Source: Corinectria fuckeliana (Eukaryota; Ascomycota; Sordariomycetes; Hypocreales; Nectriaceae). Taken from it: DNA of 64,000 nt. The notes beneath the pieces are model-generated. The model made no database searches. It was given only the letters and a program-made list of their open reading frames with translations, and was not told the origin of the DNA. This document shows, one piece after another, positions 51,467 to 61,425 of the stretch; position 1 is the stretch's first letter; the number at the start of each line of letters is the position of its first letter. Made by a program: the position numbers and the translations under genes. The DNA is taken from positions 1-64,000 of the forward strand of contig WPDH01000001.1 of the NCBI GenBank assembly GCA_019137255.1. Direction: 5' to 3'.

Positions 51467-52274
51467 TTAGACGGGCAGCTTGAACTTCTTGCCCTTGAGG
51501 ACCTTGGTGTAGTAGACGTAGAAGAAGTCCGTGTACAGAACCGTCTGGATGAGACCAGCGATAATGGCAATCCAGTCAATCTTGTACTTGTCTGCAGGCT
51601 CCATCAGGTATCGGTAGATCCAGTTGGGGATGTACAAGGCGCGGTAGCTACCAAGGGCGAAGAGGTAGTGGGTCGTGATGGTCTCGGCCTCGCCAGTTCG
51701 CTGCAGCATGAAGAGCTGGGGGAGGATGGCCACCGACTCAAGCCAGATAGAAAACGCCCAGAGAATCTCTTTAAGAGTGTACTTGTAGGGGAAGATGACG
51801 GCGAGAGTGACAGCAGCGATGAGTAGGTACTGGACGCGAAAGGTGTCGACATTCGGATCGTTGGTGGGCTTGTAGGCGTTGGTCATGAGGTAGATGATGT
51901 ATCCCTGGGAGCCGAGGAAGAGGACCTTGAAGATGAAGTTGTAGATGCTGTCCGTCGAGAAGATATCTGCGCGAGTTAGAGCGGGTTGCCGGTGGAGGGC
52001 CGGGAGCGTGGCGTCGTACCGAGGTATCGAGTAATGTAGACAAACATGTACAGCGCTTGGGACTTGAAGGAGATGCCAGAACAGCTCTGTTGCTATCAGT
52101 GGGCGTCCACGTCTGGAAATCCATGTCATGTACTAACGTTGAGCTGGGTCATCTTGTGCAGCAGGATGAGGATGCTGCCCAGGTGGGAAAAGTCCGCTGT
52201 AGCATGGTCAGCGAATGCGCGGGCCGCCCTGCTTGGCTGTACGCACCAGCGATGCGGAAGACGTTCAACGTCAT
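51467..52274 (-). CDS. erd2: ER lumen protein-retaining (K/HDEL) receptor Erd2
   Basis: Four exons: 52274-52247, 52196-52138, 52086-52020 and 51966-51467; introns of 50, 51 and 53 nt; 217 aa. The start MTLNVFRIAADFSHLGSILI and the stretch SCSGISFKSQALYMFVYITR are diagnostic of Erd2, as is LPQLFMLQRTGEAETITTHY further on. Seven hydrophobic segments fit the family. It retrieves HDEL/KDEL proteins from the Golgi to the ER in COPI carriers. The C-terminus (KVLKGKKFKLPV) has the Lys-rich tail needed for retrieval. Only exon 4 gives a long open frame. Confidence 0.97.
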
Positions 52275-52979
52275 GGCGATGAATGGACCGGGGGCGCGAA
52301 GCTATCGAGGGAGGTCAAAGCTGCCGGGCGAGCAGCGGGAGGTAGCGGATGGCAGTCGGCGCACGGGGAGTCGATGAAGCCGGGATGAACGCAATTGGAG
52401 TCGAGTCGAGTCTGGATGGTTGGAGTTGAGGCAGTGAGCGTGAGCTGGACCTCGAATCCCGGAAAAAGGACACGACGCGATTGCAAGCTCATTGGACCGT
52501 GCCGTTAGTGTGTATTGGCACTGGCCTGGATCCACTGGTCGGTGGCTGGTGCTCCAAGTCAGTGGGAAATGTGGCGAAGCATGGGGGTCCATGACTACTT
52601 AAGTATCCAGTAGGCCTATGTACTTGACTACCGTACCTAGATTACAGTGGAACAGCAAAGACAACTCCTGATCGGGATGACATGCCATCTTGGGAGATCA
52701 AGTGATGGCCGTGTACGAGGCTCGGGCCTAACTCCAACGCGAGATTCGGTGTTATTATTCTTGACTGTCATCTGGATGTCGCCGACCGGTGGCTTAGCAC
52801 TCTGTGGCCCAGCCTGATCTAGGCACTGAGACAGTGACGTATTACAAAGCACACCGAATATGCCCGAACAGATCTCGAGATCAGCTATATCTTGCATGCC
52901 AACCATCTGTACCATATCATTTATCCCCAAGATCTATCTACACCTTTTTGACGGCACTATAATCAACACTAAAATCATC
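52275..52979. promoter_or_regulatory. Divergent promoter region (Erd2 / WLM protease)
   Basis: No coding sequence is recognised. The downstream gene's frame is open back to 52860, but the ATG at 52980, with an ATCATGGC context, is the likely start. Confidence 0.5.
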
Positions 52980-54011
52980 ATGGCAGACCCAATGTCAGAC
53001 ACCTCTGAGGGTTCGCTCACCATCTCGGTCACCCATCGCAAGTCCATCTACGACTTCATCTTCCGCGATGACGCCACCATCACCGACCTGTTCGACGAAA
53101 TCGAAGCCACTCTCGATATCCCCTTCGACAATCAAAAGATCCTCGCACCAAAATGCCCTCTCCTCAAAGCCCCCCTCAAGGACCCGCACATGCCCCTGCA
53201 AGACCTCAAGGGCAAGACTCTGACTCTGGTGGGTTCATGCGCCGACGATGTCCAGGCCGTTCAGAAGATGGCCGTGAGAGTCGCAAATCGAAACGCAGCG
53301 CGTGTCGCCTACCGGACCAAAGCCAAACCCGCGTCGAAGCGAAGGCCCGAGGACTCACACTATACGTTCCTGCAAGTTCGTCCGCTGCAGGGTCTGCCGC
53401 ATCCGGAACGAAGCCAGGCGCTGCTCATGCGACTCAAGGAGGACCCCGGGATCCTCGCAGCCATGCGCAAGCACAAGTTTACAGTCGCGCTCTTGACCGA
53501 GATGGAACCTCTTGCAAACACCCAAAGCAACCACGAGGGAACATCGAGACTCCTCGGCTTGAACCGCAACAAGGGAGAAGTCATCGAGCTGCGGCTGCGG
53601 ACGGATGCGCACGACGGATACCGCGACTATAAGACGATCCGCAACACGTTGTGCCACGAACTCGCGCACAACGTCTACGGGCCTCATGACCGCGTCTTCT
53701 GGGATCTTTGCCGCCAAATCGAGCAGGAAGTTCAGATTGCCGACTGGAAGTCAGGGGGCCACACCGTCGGCGAGTCCTCGCACTACACCGTCTCGGGCGA
53801 AGACGAGCACGAGGAGCATGAGGACGAGGGGGGCTGGACAGGCGGGGAATTCATGCTTGGAGGCGTTCGAGATCCGACGGCAGGGATGACCAGACGGGAG
53901 ATTCTGGCAGAAGCAGCATTGGAGAGGCAGCGCAGGCAGGTTGATGCAGAGCGGAAGGTGTTGGAGTCGACAGACAAACGACGAGGCCCACCGCATGATG
54001 AGACGAAGTAA
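52980..54011 (+). CDS. Ubiquitin-like plus WLM-domain metalloprotease (Wss1-like)
   Basis: Single exon, 343 aa. An N-terminal ubiquitin-like fold spans about residues 10-90 (LTISVTHRKSIYDFIF, then KILAPKCPLLKAPLKD and LKGKTLTLVGS). The WLM domain follows, with YTFLQVRPLQGLPHPERSQALL, LLGLNRNKGEVIELRLR and the zinc site HELAH at 226-230 plus a third ligand in GPHD (His236). The acidic and charged C-terminus ends in a Lys/Arg-rich coiled helix. The family is related to yeast Wss1 and SPRTN and degrades DNA-protein crosslinks; the Ubl-WLM fusion is known from other fungi and plants. No obvious SUMO-interacting motif is seen, so the Ubl may replace it as targeting module (inference). Confidence 0.9.
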   Translation: MADPMSDTSEGSLTISVTHRKSIYDFIFRDDATITDLFDEIEATLDIPFDNQKILAPKCPLLKAPLKDPHMPLQDLKGKTLTLVGSCADDVQAVQKMAVRVANRNAARVAYRTKAKPASKRRPEDSHYTFLQVRPLQGLPHPERSQALLMRLKEDPGILAAMRKHKFTVALLTEMEPLANTQSNHEGTSRLLGLNRNKGEVIELRLRTDAHDGYRDYKTIRNTLCHELAHNVYGPHDRVFWDLCRQIEQEVQIADWKSGGHTVGESSHYTVSGEDEHEEHEDEGGWTGGEFMLGGVRDPTAGMTRREILAEAALERQRRQVDAERKVLESTDKRRGPPHDETK

Positions 54012-54136
54012 CTTGGATACAGTATTGGGAAAGTTTTGGAAACCCATAGAGATAGGAGCATAACCGGAAAGAACAAAATGCTATATTCTTAAACGTAATC
54101 TGTTACGTGTACTTGATTGACTTGCTGTGTTGTAAG

Positions 54137-55386
54137 CTAGTATGGCAACGGATCCAGATCCAATCCCTCGACACTCAACTTGAACGAATCGTTCCTCGAG
54201 TAGCTCCCCGCAGCATCCAGATCTAACCGGCCTCGAATGCAATCCCGGAAATCGACGTCAGCATAGATGAGCCCGTCGGGGTCCTCCCACTGCGGGCCAG
54301 CCACAACATCACCATACGGCGTCACAATGGACGAGCCACCCCGCGACACCCACTCGGTCTTCTCGGGTATGCTCGAGCTCGTAGAGAATGCAGGCGGCGC
54401 AGGCTGCGTCTCCCCGTCGACCTCCCGACACAAGACAATCTCGTTGCCGTCGTCGTCAAACACCGACCTGCGCCGGCGCGCTCTTTGCGGCGACTTCGGC
54501 AGCGCACTTTCGTAGCCCTCTTCCGTGATGGTCGAGTCTCGCCTCGCGTGCACAGGCGGCCTCTCGGACGCTTCCTTGGGGACCGCCATGTTGCTGCTGA
54601 CGACGAAGCAGCGGCCCTCGACGCCGACGGTGCGCATCAGGCCCAGCCAGGCGTCACGGTTGTCGGCCGTGGGCGCTAGGTACAAGTTGATGTTCTGGGC
54701 GTAGAGCGTCTGGCGCAGCAGCGGCATGTAGCTTTCCCAGCAGATGGCGGCGGCGAGGTTGATGCGGACGGCGCGGATGGTGGTGGAGACGGCGCGGAGG
54801 GTGCTGGGAGCTGCTTGGGCCCAGATGAGGCGTTCCGAGCCGGTCTGAGATGTCAGCAGTGCATGGCATGGAGAAGAGATGACGGGTGTAAGAAGTGACT
54901 TACTGGCAGGACCTTGCGGCGCTTGCCAAGCATGCCCTCCTTGGGACACACGTAGACGACTGAGCAGTAAAGACTTCCTCCGGTCTTCTCAACAAGCCCA
55001 GTCACGAGAAACACACCCGAGTCGCGAGCAATTCTCTCCAGCTCCTCGCGGGAGCCATCGCCCCGGACGACGTCGTGGTCATCGCCAATCTGCCGCTTCA
55101 CCCACTTGAGCCCAGCACCAGCACCGCCGGGTCCCACGGTGTCGCCGAGATCGATGGCCTGGTCAAAGTACTTGGCAAACTCCTCTCGGCCCTCTTCCGA
55201 GCGACCACCGACGAGGCATCCAAACGAGCTGCCCCGAGGATACCCGCCGATGAAGGCCTCGGGGAGCAGAAGGATGTCGATCTTGGACGAGGCGGCGCGT
55301 TGGGCGATGGAGTCGATGAGAGCGATGGTAGCCGCAGTGGTGGACTGCGTGCCCGGCGAGGCGGTTCCGAGGCGGATCGTTGACAT
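54137..55386 (-). CDS. Nitrilase-family carbon-nitrogen hydrolase
   Basis: Two exons: 55386-54904 and 54844-54137; intron 54845-54903 (59 nt); 396 aa. The catalytic triad is visible: Glu43 in LLLPEAFIGGYPRG, Lys158 in KRRKVLP just before the exon junction, and Cys196 in AAAICWESYMPLLR. The PEAF and CWE surroundings are those of true nitrilases of branch 1. They convert organic nitriles to the carboxylic acid and ammonia. A low-complexity Arg/Ser/Glu-rich insert of about 60 residues follows the active-site region, before WVSRGGSSIVTPYGDVVAGP. It lengthens the protein compared with plain nitrilases. It converges with the WLM protease gene, 125 bp apart. Confidence 0.92.
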
Positions 55387-55739
55387 TTTGAGAGTGGTTG
55401 ATAGGAAGTAAGGATGTAGCGCGGCACGAACCGGTTCTTAAAGTCAAAGAAGGATGATCATCGCGTGACGCATCTCGGAGGCGCCATGCCGACTCGACTT
55501 GGAGATGTCGGACCTACCCCAAGCAGCGAAAGCTACCCCGCACCTCCACCGGGCATGGCACCATCGTGTCGTGAATACGTGGCCGAAATGTCACTCGGCA
55601 GTGGATTGTGGAGTGAAGAGTGAAGAGCGAAGCGTGAAGCCGGGATTGACGGATGTTGTGACCGAGACGGAAGTTTAGGCCGAGGCGTGAGCTTGGCTGC
55701 TCGGCAAACAAGCATCATCAAGACAGCACCGCCTTGAAT
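55387..55739. promoter_or_regulatory. Divergent promoter between nitrilase and VOC gene
   Basis: A 353-bp spacer between divergent starts. No motif stands out. Confidence 0.5.
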
Positions 55740-56145
55740 ATGGCTTCAGTCGTTGTCAAAGCCCTCGATCACCTCGTCCTCACCTGTGCCAGCGTCGAGG
55801 CTACCTCGAATTGGTACACCAAGTACCTGGGCATGGCGAAAGAGACCTTTACGTCCGCAGCCGACCCCATCAACCGAGCGAGTTGCGCTGAGGTTCGGCG
55901 ACTCCAAGATCAACCTCCACCAGCGGGGCAAGGAGTTCGAGCCCAAAGCGACCACGGCCCTGCCTGGGACTGCCGACCTGTGCTTCCTTGTCCAAGACGG
56001 CACGAGCCTTGAAGACGCCATTGCGGGATTCGAGAGGGATGGGATTGCGGTACTGGAGGGTGGAAGGACGGTGCTTAGGACGGGGGCTCGGGGCCAGATT
56101 CGGAGCATCTACGTGCGTGATCCGGATGGAAATTTAGTTGAGTGA
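55740..56145 (+). pseudogene. VOC/glyoxalase-like gene with a one-base frameshift
   Basis: The first part from the ATG at 55740 reads MASVVVKALDHLVLTCASV and NWYTKYLGMAKETF, a typical first strand pair of a vicinal-oxygen-chelate fold. The second part, in another frame, reads RVALRFGDSKINLHQRGKEF, DLCFLVQDG and finally RSIYVRDPDGNLVE. The two halves belong to one domain of about 134 residues and are joined at a run of four C (55865-55868); one C fewer would put them in one frame. No intron fits without deleting conserved residues. Either the gene is a recent pseudogene or the C-run is a sequencing error. Family members are small dioxygenase- or glyoxalase-like proteins with unknown substrates. 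Confidence 0.8.
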
Positions 56146-56384
56146 GTGATGTGTGATGAACTTGATACATGGCTAACTATCTTTAGACTATCTCAATATC
56201 TTTAATAGATGGATACACCATAGGAAATAGTGTGGATGAGGAAATGGATTCTCTTATGTTCGAAGATGTTGCCGTCTAAGTGGGCGCCGTGACGTCTCAG
56301 TTGCCAGTGTCAAAGGCTCTTAGTACCTAATTCGAGAGCTCGTTACAACAACCCCCCACTACAACAGGCGATCAACGCCTGCCA
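56146..56384. other. Spacer before the tRNA gene
   Basis: AT-richer spacer with no gene seen. Confidence 0.4.
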
Positions 56385-56456
56385 TCTTCCGTAGTATAGT
56401 GGTCAGTATGCAAGCTTGTCACGCTTGAGACCCGGGTTCAATTCCCGGCGGGAGAG
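56385..56456 (+). tRNA. tRNA-Asp (anticodon GTC)
   Basis: The acceptor stem TCTTCCG pairs with CGGGAGA (one T-G pair). The D arm contains AGTATAGTGGTCAGTAT. The anticodon stem CAAGC/GCTTG encloses the loop TTGTCAC, with GTC at its centre. The T arm CCGGGTTCAATTCCCGG folds as a perfect five-pair stem. The discriminator base at 56456 is G, as expected for aspartate. There is no intron, and the CCA end is not encoded, as in eukaryotes. The box A-like and box B-like (GGTTCAATTCC) internal promoters are present. Confidence 0.97.
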
Positions 56457-56483
56457 ATCCAGCCACAGGTTATACGCCTGTTC

Positions 56484-56496
56484 TTTTTTTCTTTTT
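56484..56496 (+). terminator. RNA polymerase III T-run terminator
   Basis: A T7 run, one C, then a T5 run, about 28 nt after the 3' end of tRNA-Asp. Confidence 0.7.
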
Positions 56497-56689
56497 CTTA
56501 TTAGTCTCATTGATACGCAAGCAATCCGACCTCTTCCGAGTATGTGGTAGGTAGTAAGAAATTGGTGAACTATCTTTTGCATATTTCTTGGTAGTTTTGA
56601 TCTTTTCCTACCTACCGGCGTTTTATTCACAACTGGCCGTTTCTACGACACATCAAATTGGCTTCTATTTATCTACATAGCTGTACTAC

Positions 56690-58919
56690 TTATCTCTTCC
56701 TAGACCTGGTTGCTGGTGCTGGCTCAAATGCATCGTCGTCTGAAATTTCATCATCGCTGATCTCCACCGCTTGGCTTTGACTCTGTGAGAAGTTCAGCTT
56801 CGTTTGTTGCCCCCTTGTCGCTCTAGCTGGGGTTTTGGCTGGCGCCTTAGCTGGTGCCTTGGTCGTTTTGCCTGTTGCCTTCGCTGTCTTGGCTCTTGCT
56901 GGGGCCCGCCGCGTCTTGGGTGGAGGGACTGGCTCATCAGATTCCATGACAACATCTTCCTCTTCCTCTTCGCTCTCGACTGCCTTCTTACCACGACGCG
57001 CAGGTACTTTCTTCGGGGCGGCCTTGGCCCGGGTAGCTCGTTTGGGTTTGACTGGCGCCTCCTCTATCTCATCGTCCTGCGACAGACGTGTTTCCGTAGG
57101 TATCTCGCTTCCATCCTCGAATGTCCAAGCGTCTGCCTCGTCCTCCCAATTACCGTCAAAATCGTCATCCCAGGTCGGTGGCTTGGGTTTGAGTATTCGT
57201 TTCCGTTCGCGTTGCACCGTCGCACGCGGCTCGCTGGCCTGTTCCTGTTCGATCCTGGTCCGGTATATATCCATGGCACTATTCAAGTCTTCATCATCGG
57301 ACTCCAAGCCTAGCATCTGTCTAACCTGGCCCGAAAGGTGCTCAGACACGAAGAGCTCCATGGCGTGCTTGTCGTCCTTGGCCACGAATTGATTCACTGC
57401 ATCGCCGAATGGCCCTTGGGGGAGCACTCGAAGGGACTGTGCTGATAAGAATTCTTGCACAAGAGACTCTACTTTGATGGTGTCATCTCCATCAGCCAGA
57501 GACTCGAGAGCCTCTGTCGGGTTCGTGGCCGTAGTCTTGCCTGGGTTGTGTTAGCGGCTTGAGAGCAACGAAGACTGTTGACTTACGCTGGGATGTCTTT
57601 TTGCGATAAAAGTAGACGACATCGTTTGTGTTGGCCACCTTGCCAATGAACCGATTGGAGAGTCGCTGAGGATTCTCAATCTCAAATTGGCCCCCGTCTG
57701 TCGCTGTGTACTCCACCTTGAGCCGGATAAGAGGGAGTGGCCGTTCTTCTAAAGCCTCTTCATCGGTTTGAATGGCCTCCCAATCGGCATTGGCCTCGGC
57801 AATCATGTCTTCGACCACCTCCATCAACTTTCGAGTAACCTCTTGGCGATTGTCCTTTTTCTTGTCCAGCCCCTTGAATCGTTTGTCCTGCGAGAGAACT
57901 ACTTCCCTGGTGACAAAAGGGCGAACTGACTTGAGAGGAATCTTGTCTACTTTGAAGTCCTTGCCGGTAACACTCATGATTGCCACGTGCTTCTGAACAG
58001 CTTCTCCGGGAACTAGAGATGTCGCGACGGAAGAACCTGGTTGCATGACGTGGAAACCTGTCTCTGCATTCTGAGTGGGGTCAATCAGACACTCATGTTC
58101 GTGGCCCCAAACAACCACATCCATCCAGTCAGGCAGTACGTTTTCCGGAAGATACGACGTCGCCGTGTGCGCGTGGTGGTTTTGATGGACGGCCAACAGG
58201 TTAAACCAGTCTCCCATTTGGGTACCAGGTCGAAACCATTTGACCTTGTGGTCCCGAAATGTCCTAAACATGCGTTCGTCACGGACGTTGCTTAGTCCGA
58301 ACAGAGCTAATTTTGTGAGCCCCTTCTGGAGAAGAATTGGCTTCGCCTCAATATTGTCTGCCTCTGGCACTCGACCGTAGTAGTTGAGTAGTCCGCTGGC
58401 TTGTAGGAGATCAAGGGAACAAAAGTTGCCGTCGCCGGAGGGGTCGTCGTGATTTCCGTGAATCGAAAAGACAGGAATCGAGACGTTGATATCAGGGTCT
58501 TCGTAATTGACGTGAGGGAAAGCTCCCTCAAAGACCGAGGCTGCATCAGACAAGAATTCAAGTGGACAAGGCTTCATGCCAAGGACGTTTTGTCGGAGAG
58601 TTCGCATGACTTGGTAGAGAGACTTGCGAGAAGGTTTGTTGTCGTGGAATAAATCGCCGGCGAGAAGGACCATGTCGACCTGAAAGGATGGTCAACAACT
58701 GAGCATGTACAGATTGGGACGAGCTACCTACATCTTCAGTTCTGGCGAGATTCATAATCTCATCAAAAGTCCGCCAACTATCATCCTTTCGGATGGCGTC
58801 TCGTTCCTCGAACCCAACATGGTTGTCGGTTGCGACTAGGATGCGGATAGTGTCCGCCTCTGTGTTGTTAGCAGTGAAAGGACTAATTCACAAAGAGCCT
58901 TACCAGTGAAGTCGGGCAT
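56690..58919 (-). CDS. mre11: Double-strand-break repair nuclease Mre11
   Basis: Four exons: 58919-58904 (16 nt), 58859-58732, 58679-57587 and 57540-56690; introns of 44, 52 and 46 nt; 695 aa. The phosphodiesterase motifs are complete: ATDNHVGFEERD, VLLAGDLFHDNKPSRK, SIHGNHDDPSG, LAVHQNHHAH and VVWGHEHECL. The capping domain with VNQFVAKDD-type segments follows. The C-terminal third is disordered, with an acidic/Ser patch and a long Lys/Ala/Pro-rich DNA-binding-like stretch, ending in QSQSQAVEISDDEISDDD and a basic tip. Mre11 forms the MRN/MRX complex with Rad50 and Nbs1/Xrs2 and processes DNA ends and protein-blocked ends. Without the two short N-terminal exons the first two catalytic aspartate/histidine residues would be lost. 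Confidence 0.97.
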
Positions 58920-59844
58920 CGTGTCCGCCGACTTTGGTGCTGGAGGTGAAGTTGACTGATGCCTGGTGCTTTACGCGATCGCGCCTACGCGGAAAGGTGC
59001 GAAATCACGTGATGCTGAACGTCTATGTATGTAGTACGTAACACTTCGACCTCGACCCGATCACCCGACCGAGGCGGACCCATTCAATAGACTTACAAGT
59101 GAAATACGACCAGGATGTTTGTCTGGAGGATATTACTGGACACTCTCTAGACATGGCTTGACTTCGGGCACTGAAACCTCGCTACCAAGACAGCGGTGTG
59201 AGTCTGCCCCATTCAAGATCCAAGGAACAACGCAACACCAACCAGGTGCATCCCTGGCCTAGCCGTTGAACCTGGGATCTGGGAGATCTCCGTACACAGT
59301 ACGCACAAGACCGGACGAACCACTACGCACAAGCTTCAAACTGTGACGGACCGCTGCCAGCGGCGTCGCAGCGGTGCAGAACCGGCGGGACGGATAAACT
59401 ACCAACTCGGCAAGTGGAGAATGGGCCATCGGCGCCGATCCCTGACGGGGCTTCGGCCGATTGCAACTCTGGCTGCGGCTTGGACGCGGCTTTTCTTGTG
59501 CCTATTCCGAACGACATGCACATGCTCACGCTCACGCCCATTCATGTTTCTTCTCTTTAGCCTTGAGGATGCTGGTCTGCGCTGTGCGCCGCCGTCAGCC
59601 GTCTTTGCCTCCAAGCACCCCCCGGCAAGATTACCTGATGCCCAGTACGGATAAACACGACTAGCCTCGTGTCAAAGGAAATTCGGCTTGGTAGCTCACG
59701 CAACACCCGACGACTCCAGCAAACAACTCATCGTGAGGACTCGAGGCCAACCCCTTCGCTAGCGCTCTGGCCTCGGAGACCGTTTCGTTGCCTTCGTTTT
59801 CCATCGATTGAGCTCTCCGTCGAGCTGTCAGACGTTCTCCGCCC
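58920..59844. promoter_or_regulatory. Divergent promoter region (Mre11 / F-box protein)
   Basis: No gene is recognised. Small frames on both strands at 59320-59660 have no domain. Confidence 0.5.
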
Positions 59845-61425
59845 ATGCATCTCGCTGCCAGGGTCAACCGGGATCTGCTCCATGGAACAAATCACTCGTC
59901 AAACCGCGCCATGGAGTGCCCCCGCAAGCCGAGGCACCTTTCGCTCGGAGATTTGCCCGTCGAGATCATCGCTACCATCTGCCGCAACCTGTGCATGCAC
60001 TGCCGCCTCGCCCGCGTGGTAGACTTGCCGGCGCGTGCCGTGGCCACGGCCCTGGGAGAGCAGCAGGCCCTCTCGCGGCTGAGCCGGACGTCACGGCGCT
60101 TCCGCCTCACAGCCCAGCCCATTCTCTTCCACTACTACCACACGGGCATCCAGCCGGACCCGAGAAGCCCTGAGTGGTGGGGCGACGCCGTGGCTCGGAG
60201 CCGTGAGATTGAGACTCTGGAGTCGTTTCTGCGCACCATGCTGGAACGGCCCGACCTGGCCAAGCTCGTGCGCGCCCTTGCCTTTTTTGCTCTCCGAACC
60301 GTCCGCGCCCGCGACGTTCCTCCTGCAACCCAGGCACTCTTCCGGCAGGCCGGCGAGCGAGCTGGGTTTCGAGCGTTGCCGACCTACGCTCATGTCGAGC
60401 CCAAGTGGCTACAGGAGGCCACCATCATGGCTGTGCCCTTCCTTGAGCAGCTTCTCATTTATCGGTCATCCCAAGAGGGTCTTCACTACCTACGGGACTC
60501 GCCGTTTTATCTACCTCACCTCAAGTATCTAGTGCTTCCCGGGCAAAACAAGAATCCCGACGAATGCTGTCACATCCAGGAAATGCAGGATGTCCTCGCC
60601 AAGGCCCAGAATCTCGAAGTGTTGGAAGCCAGCGATTGCGACTGCGGAACCGACATTCCTCTCCGCGAGCGGTTTCGAACCGAGCCGTGGAACACTGCCC
60701 TGCTTAGCCTCCGTCGGTTGTCGCTGCATGGCCTCGACCCGGACAATCTGGCCAAGATGCTTCGTCGCAGTCCAGTTATAGAAGATCTCGAGTACTTTTG
60801 TGACATGGACAAGTATACAGTCCTCCAGCATGATCATCTAAGTCATGTCCGGGCCACGTTGCGGCGACTTTGCTATACATGCACAACGTGGGAACACGCC
60901 CAGGGCACCTCGGAGGATGTAATTGACTTGGTATCAGGGTTTCTGAGGTGGGATCCCTCCCTAAGGGGAGACATGAACGTTTCCGATTTTCCAGAGCTCG
61001 AAATACTAGAGGTCGAACAGCTCTTACTCTATGGGCCGGTATTTGACTACCAAGAGCGAGCCGAGCGGTTTGGATCGCTCAAGGAGGTGTGTCCGGAGCT
61101 GTTCATGGCGAGTCTTCCATCGTCGTTGCGGGTACTGCACATTGGCATGGTCCTAGCATGGCCGGAGCTACACCGGGACTTGATGGGGATGGCGCAGAAG
61201 CTGTTCAGGTTTCCTGATTTGAGCGTGGTGGCAGTGGATCCCTATGAGTCCCCACCTGACAAGCAGGTTCAGGAACTTGCGGATGTCTTTGCTGCCAAGG
61301 GCATCACCTTTTGTCTAGGACAGACGACCCGGACGCCGTTTTCGAGGGGGATGCTTGGCGTGAGGCCAGGTCACTCTGAGCCGTCCGATGCAGATTTGCG
61401 TTTCCGCCTCCAGCATGTACAGTAG
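59845..61425 (+). CDS. F-box-like protein with leucine-rich C-terminal half
   Basis: Single exon, 526 aa from 59845; an internal ATG at 59911 (MECPRKPRHL) just before the F-box may be the true start (504 aa). LSLGDLPVEIIATICRNLCM matches the first half of an F-box (LxxLPxEI), and SRLSRTSRRFRLTAQPILFH matches its end, separated by a Cys/Arg-rich insert of about 25 residues. The rest has irregular leucine-rich segments (LKYLVLPGQ, LEVLEASDCD, LRRLSLHGLD, LRVLHIGMVL), as in many fungal F-box/LRR proteins. These act as substrate receptors of SCF ubiquitin ligases; the target is unknown. It is typical of large, fast-evolving families in filamentous fungi. Confidence 0.8.
   Translation: MHLAARVNRDLLHGTNHSSNRAMECPRKPRHLSLGDLPVEIIATICRNLCMHCRLARVVDLPARAVATALGEQQALSRLSRTSRRFRLTAQPILFHYYHTGIQPDPRSPEWWGDAVARSREIETLESFLRTMLERPDLAKLVRALAFFALRTVRARDVPPATQALFRQAGERAGFRALPTYAHVEPKWLQEATIMAVPFLEQLLIYRSSQEGLHYLRDSPFYLPHLKYLVLPGQNKNPDECCHIQEMQDVLAKAQNLEVLEASDCDCGTDIPLRERFRTEPWNTALLSLRRLSLHGLDPDNLAKMLRRSPVIEDLEYFCDMDKYTVLQHDHLSHVRATLRRLCYTCTTWEHAQGTSEDVIDLVSGFLRWDPSLRGDMNVSDFPELEILEVEQLLLYGPVFDYQERAERFGSLKEVCPELFMASLPSSLRVLHIGMVLAWPELHRDLMGMAQKLFRFPDLSVVAVDPYESPPDKQVQELADVFAAKGITFCLGQTTRTPFSRGMLGVRPGHSEPSDADLRFRLQHVQ

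Noticed and set aside
56690..56800. PCNA-interaction-like QQTKLNF motif near the Mre11 C-terminus
   Set aside because: The two aromatic residues at the required positions are missing, so it does not meet the PIP-box pattern.
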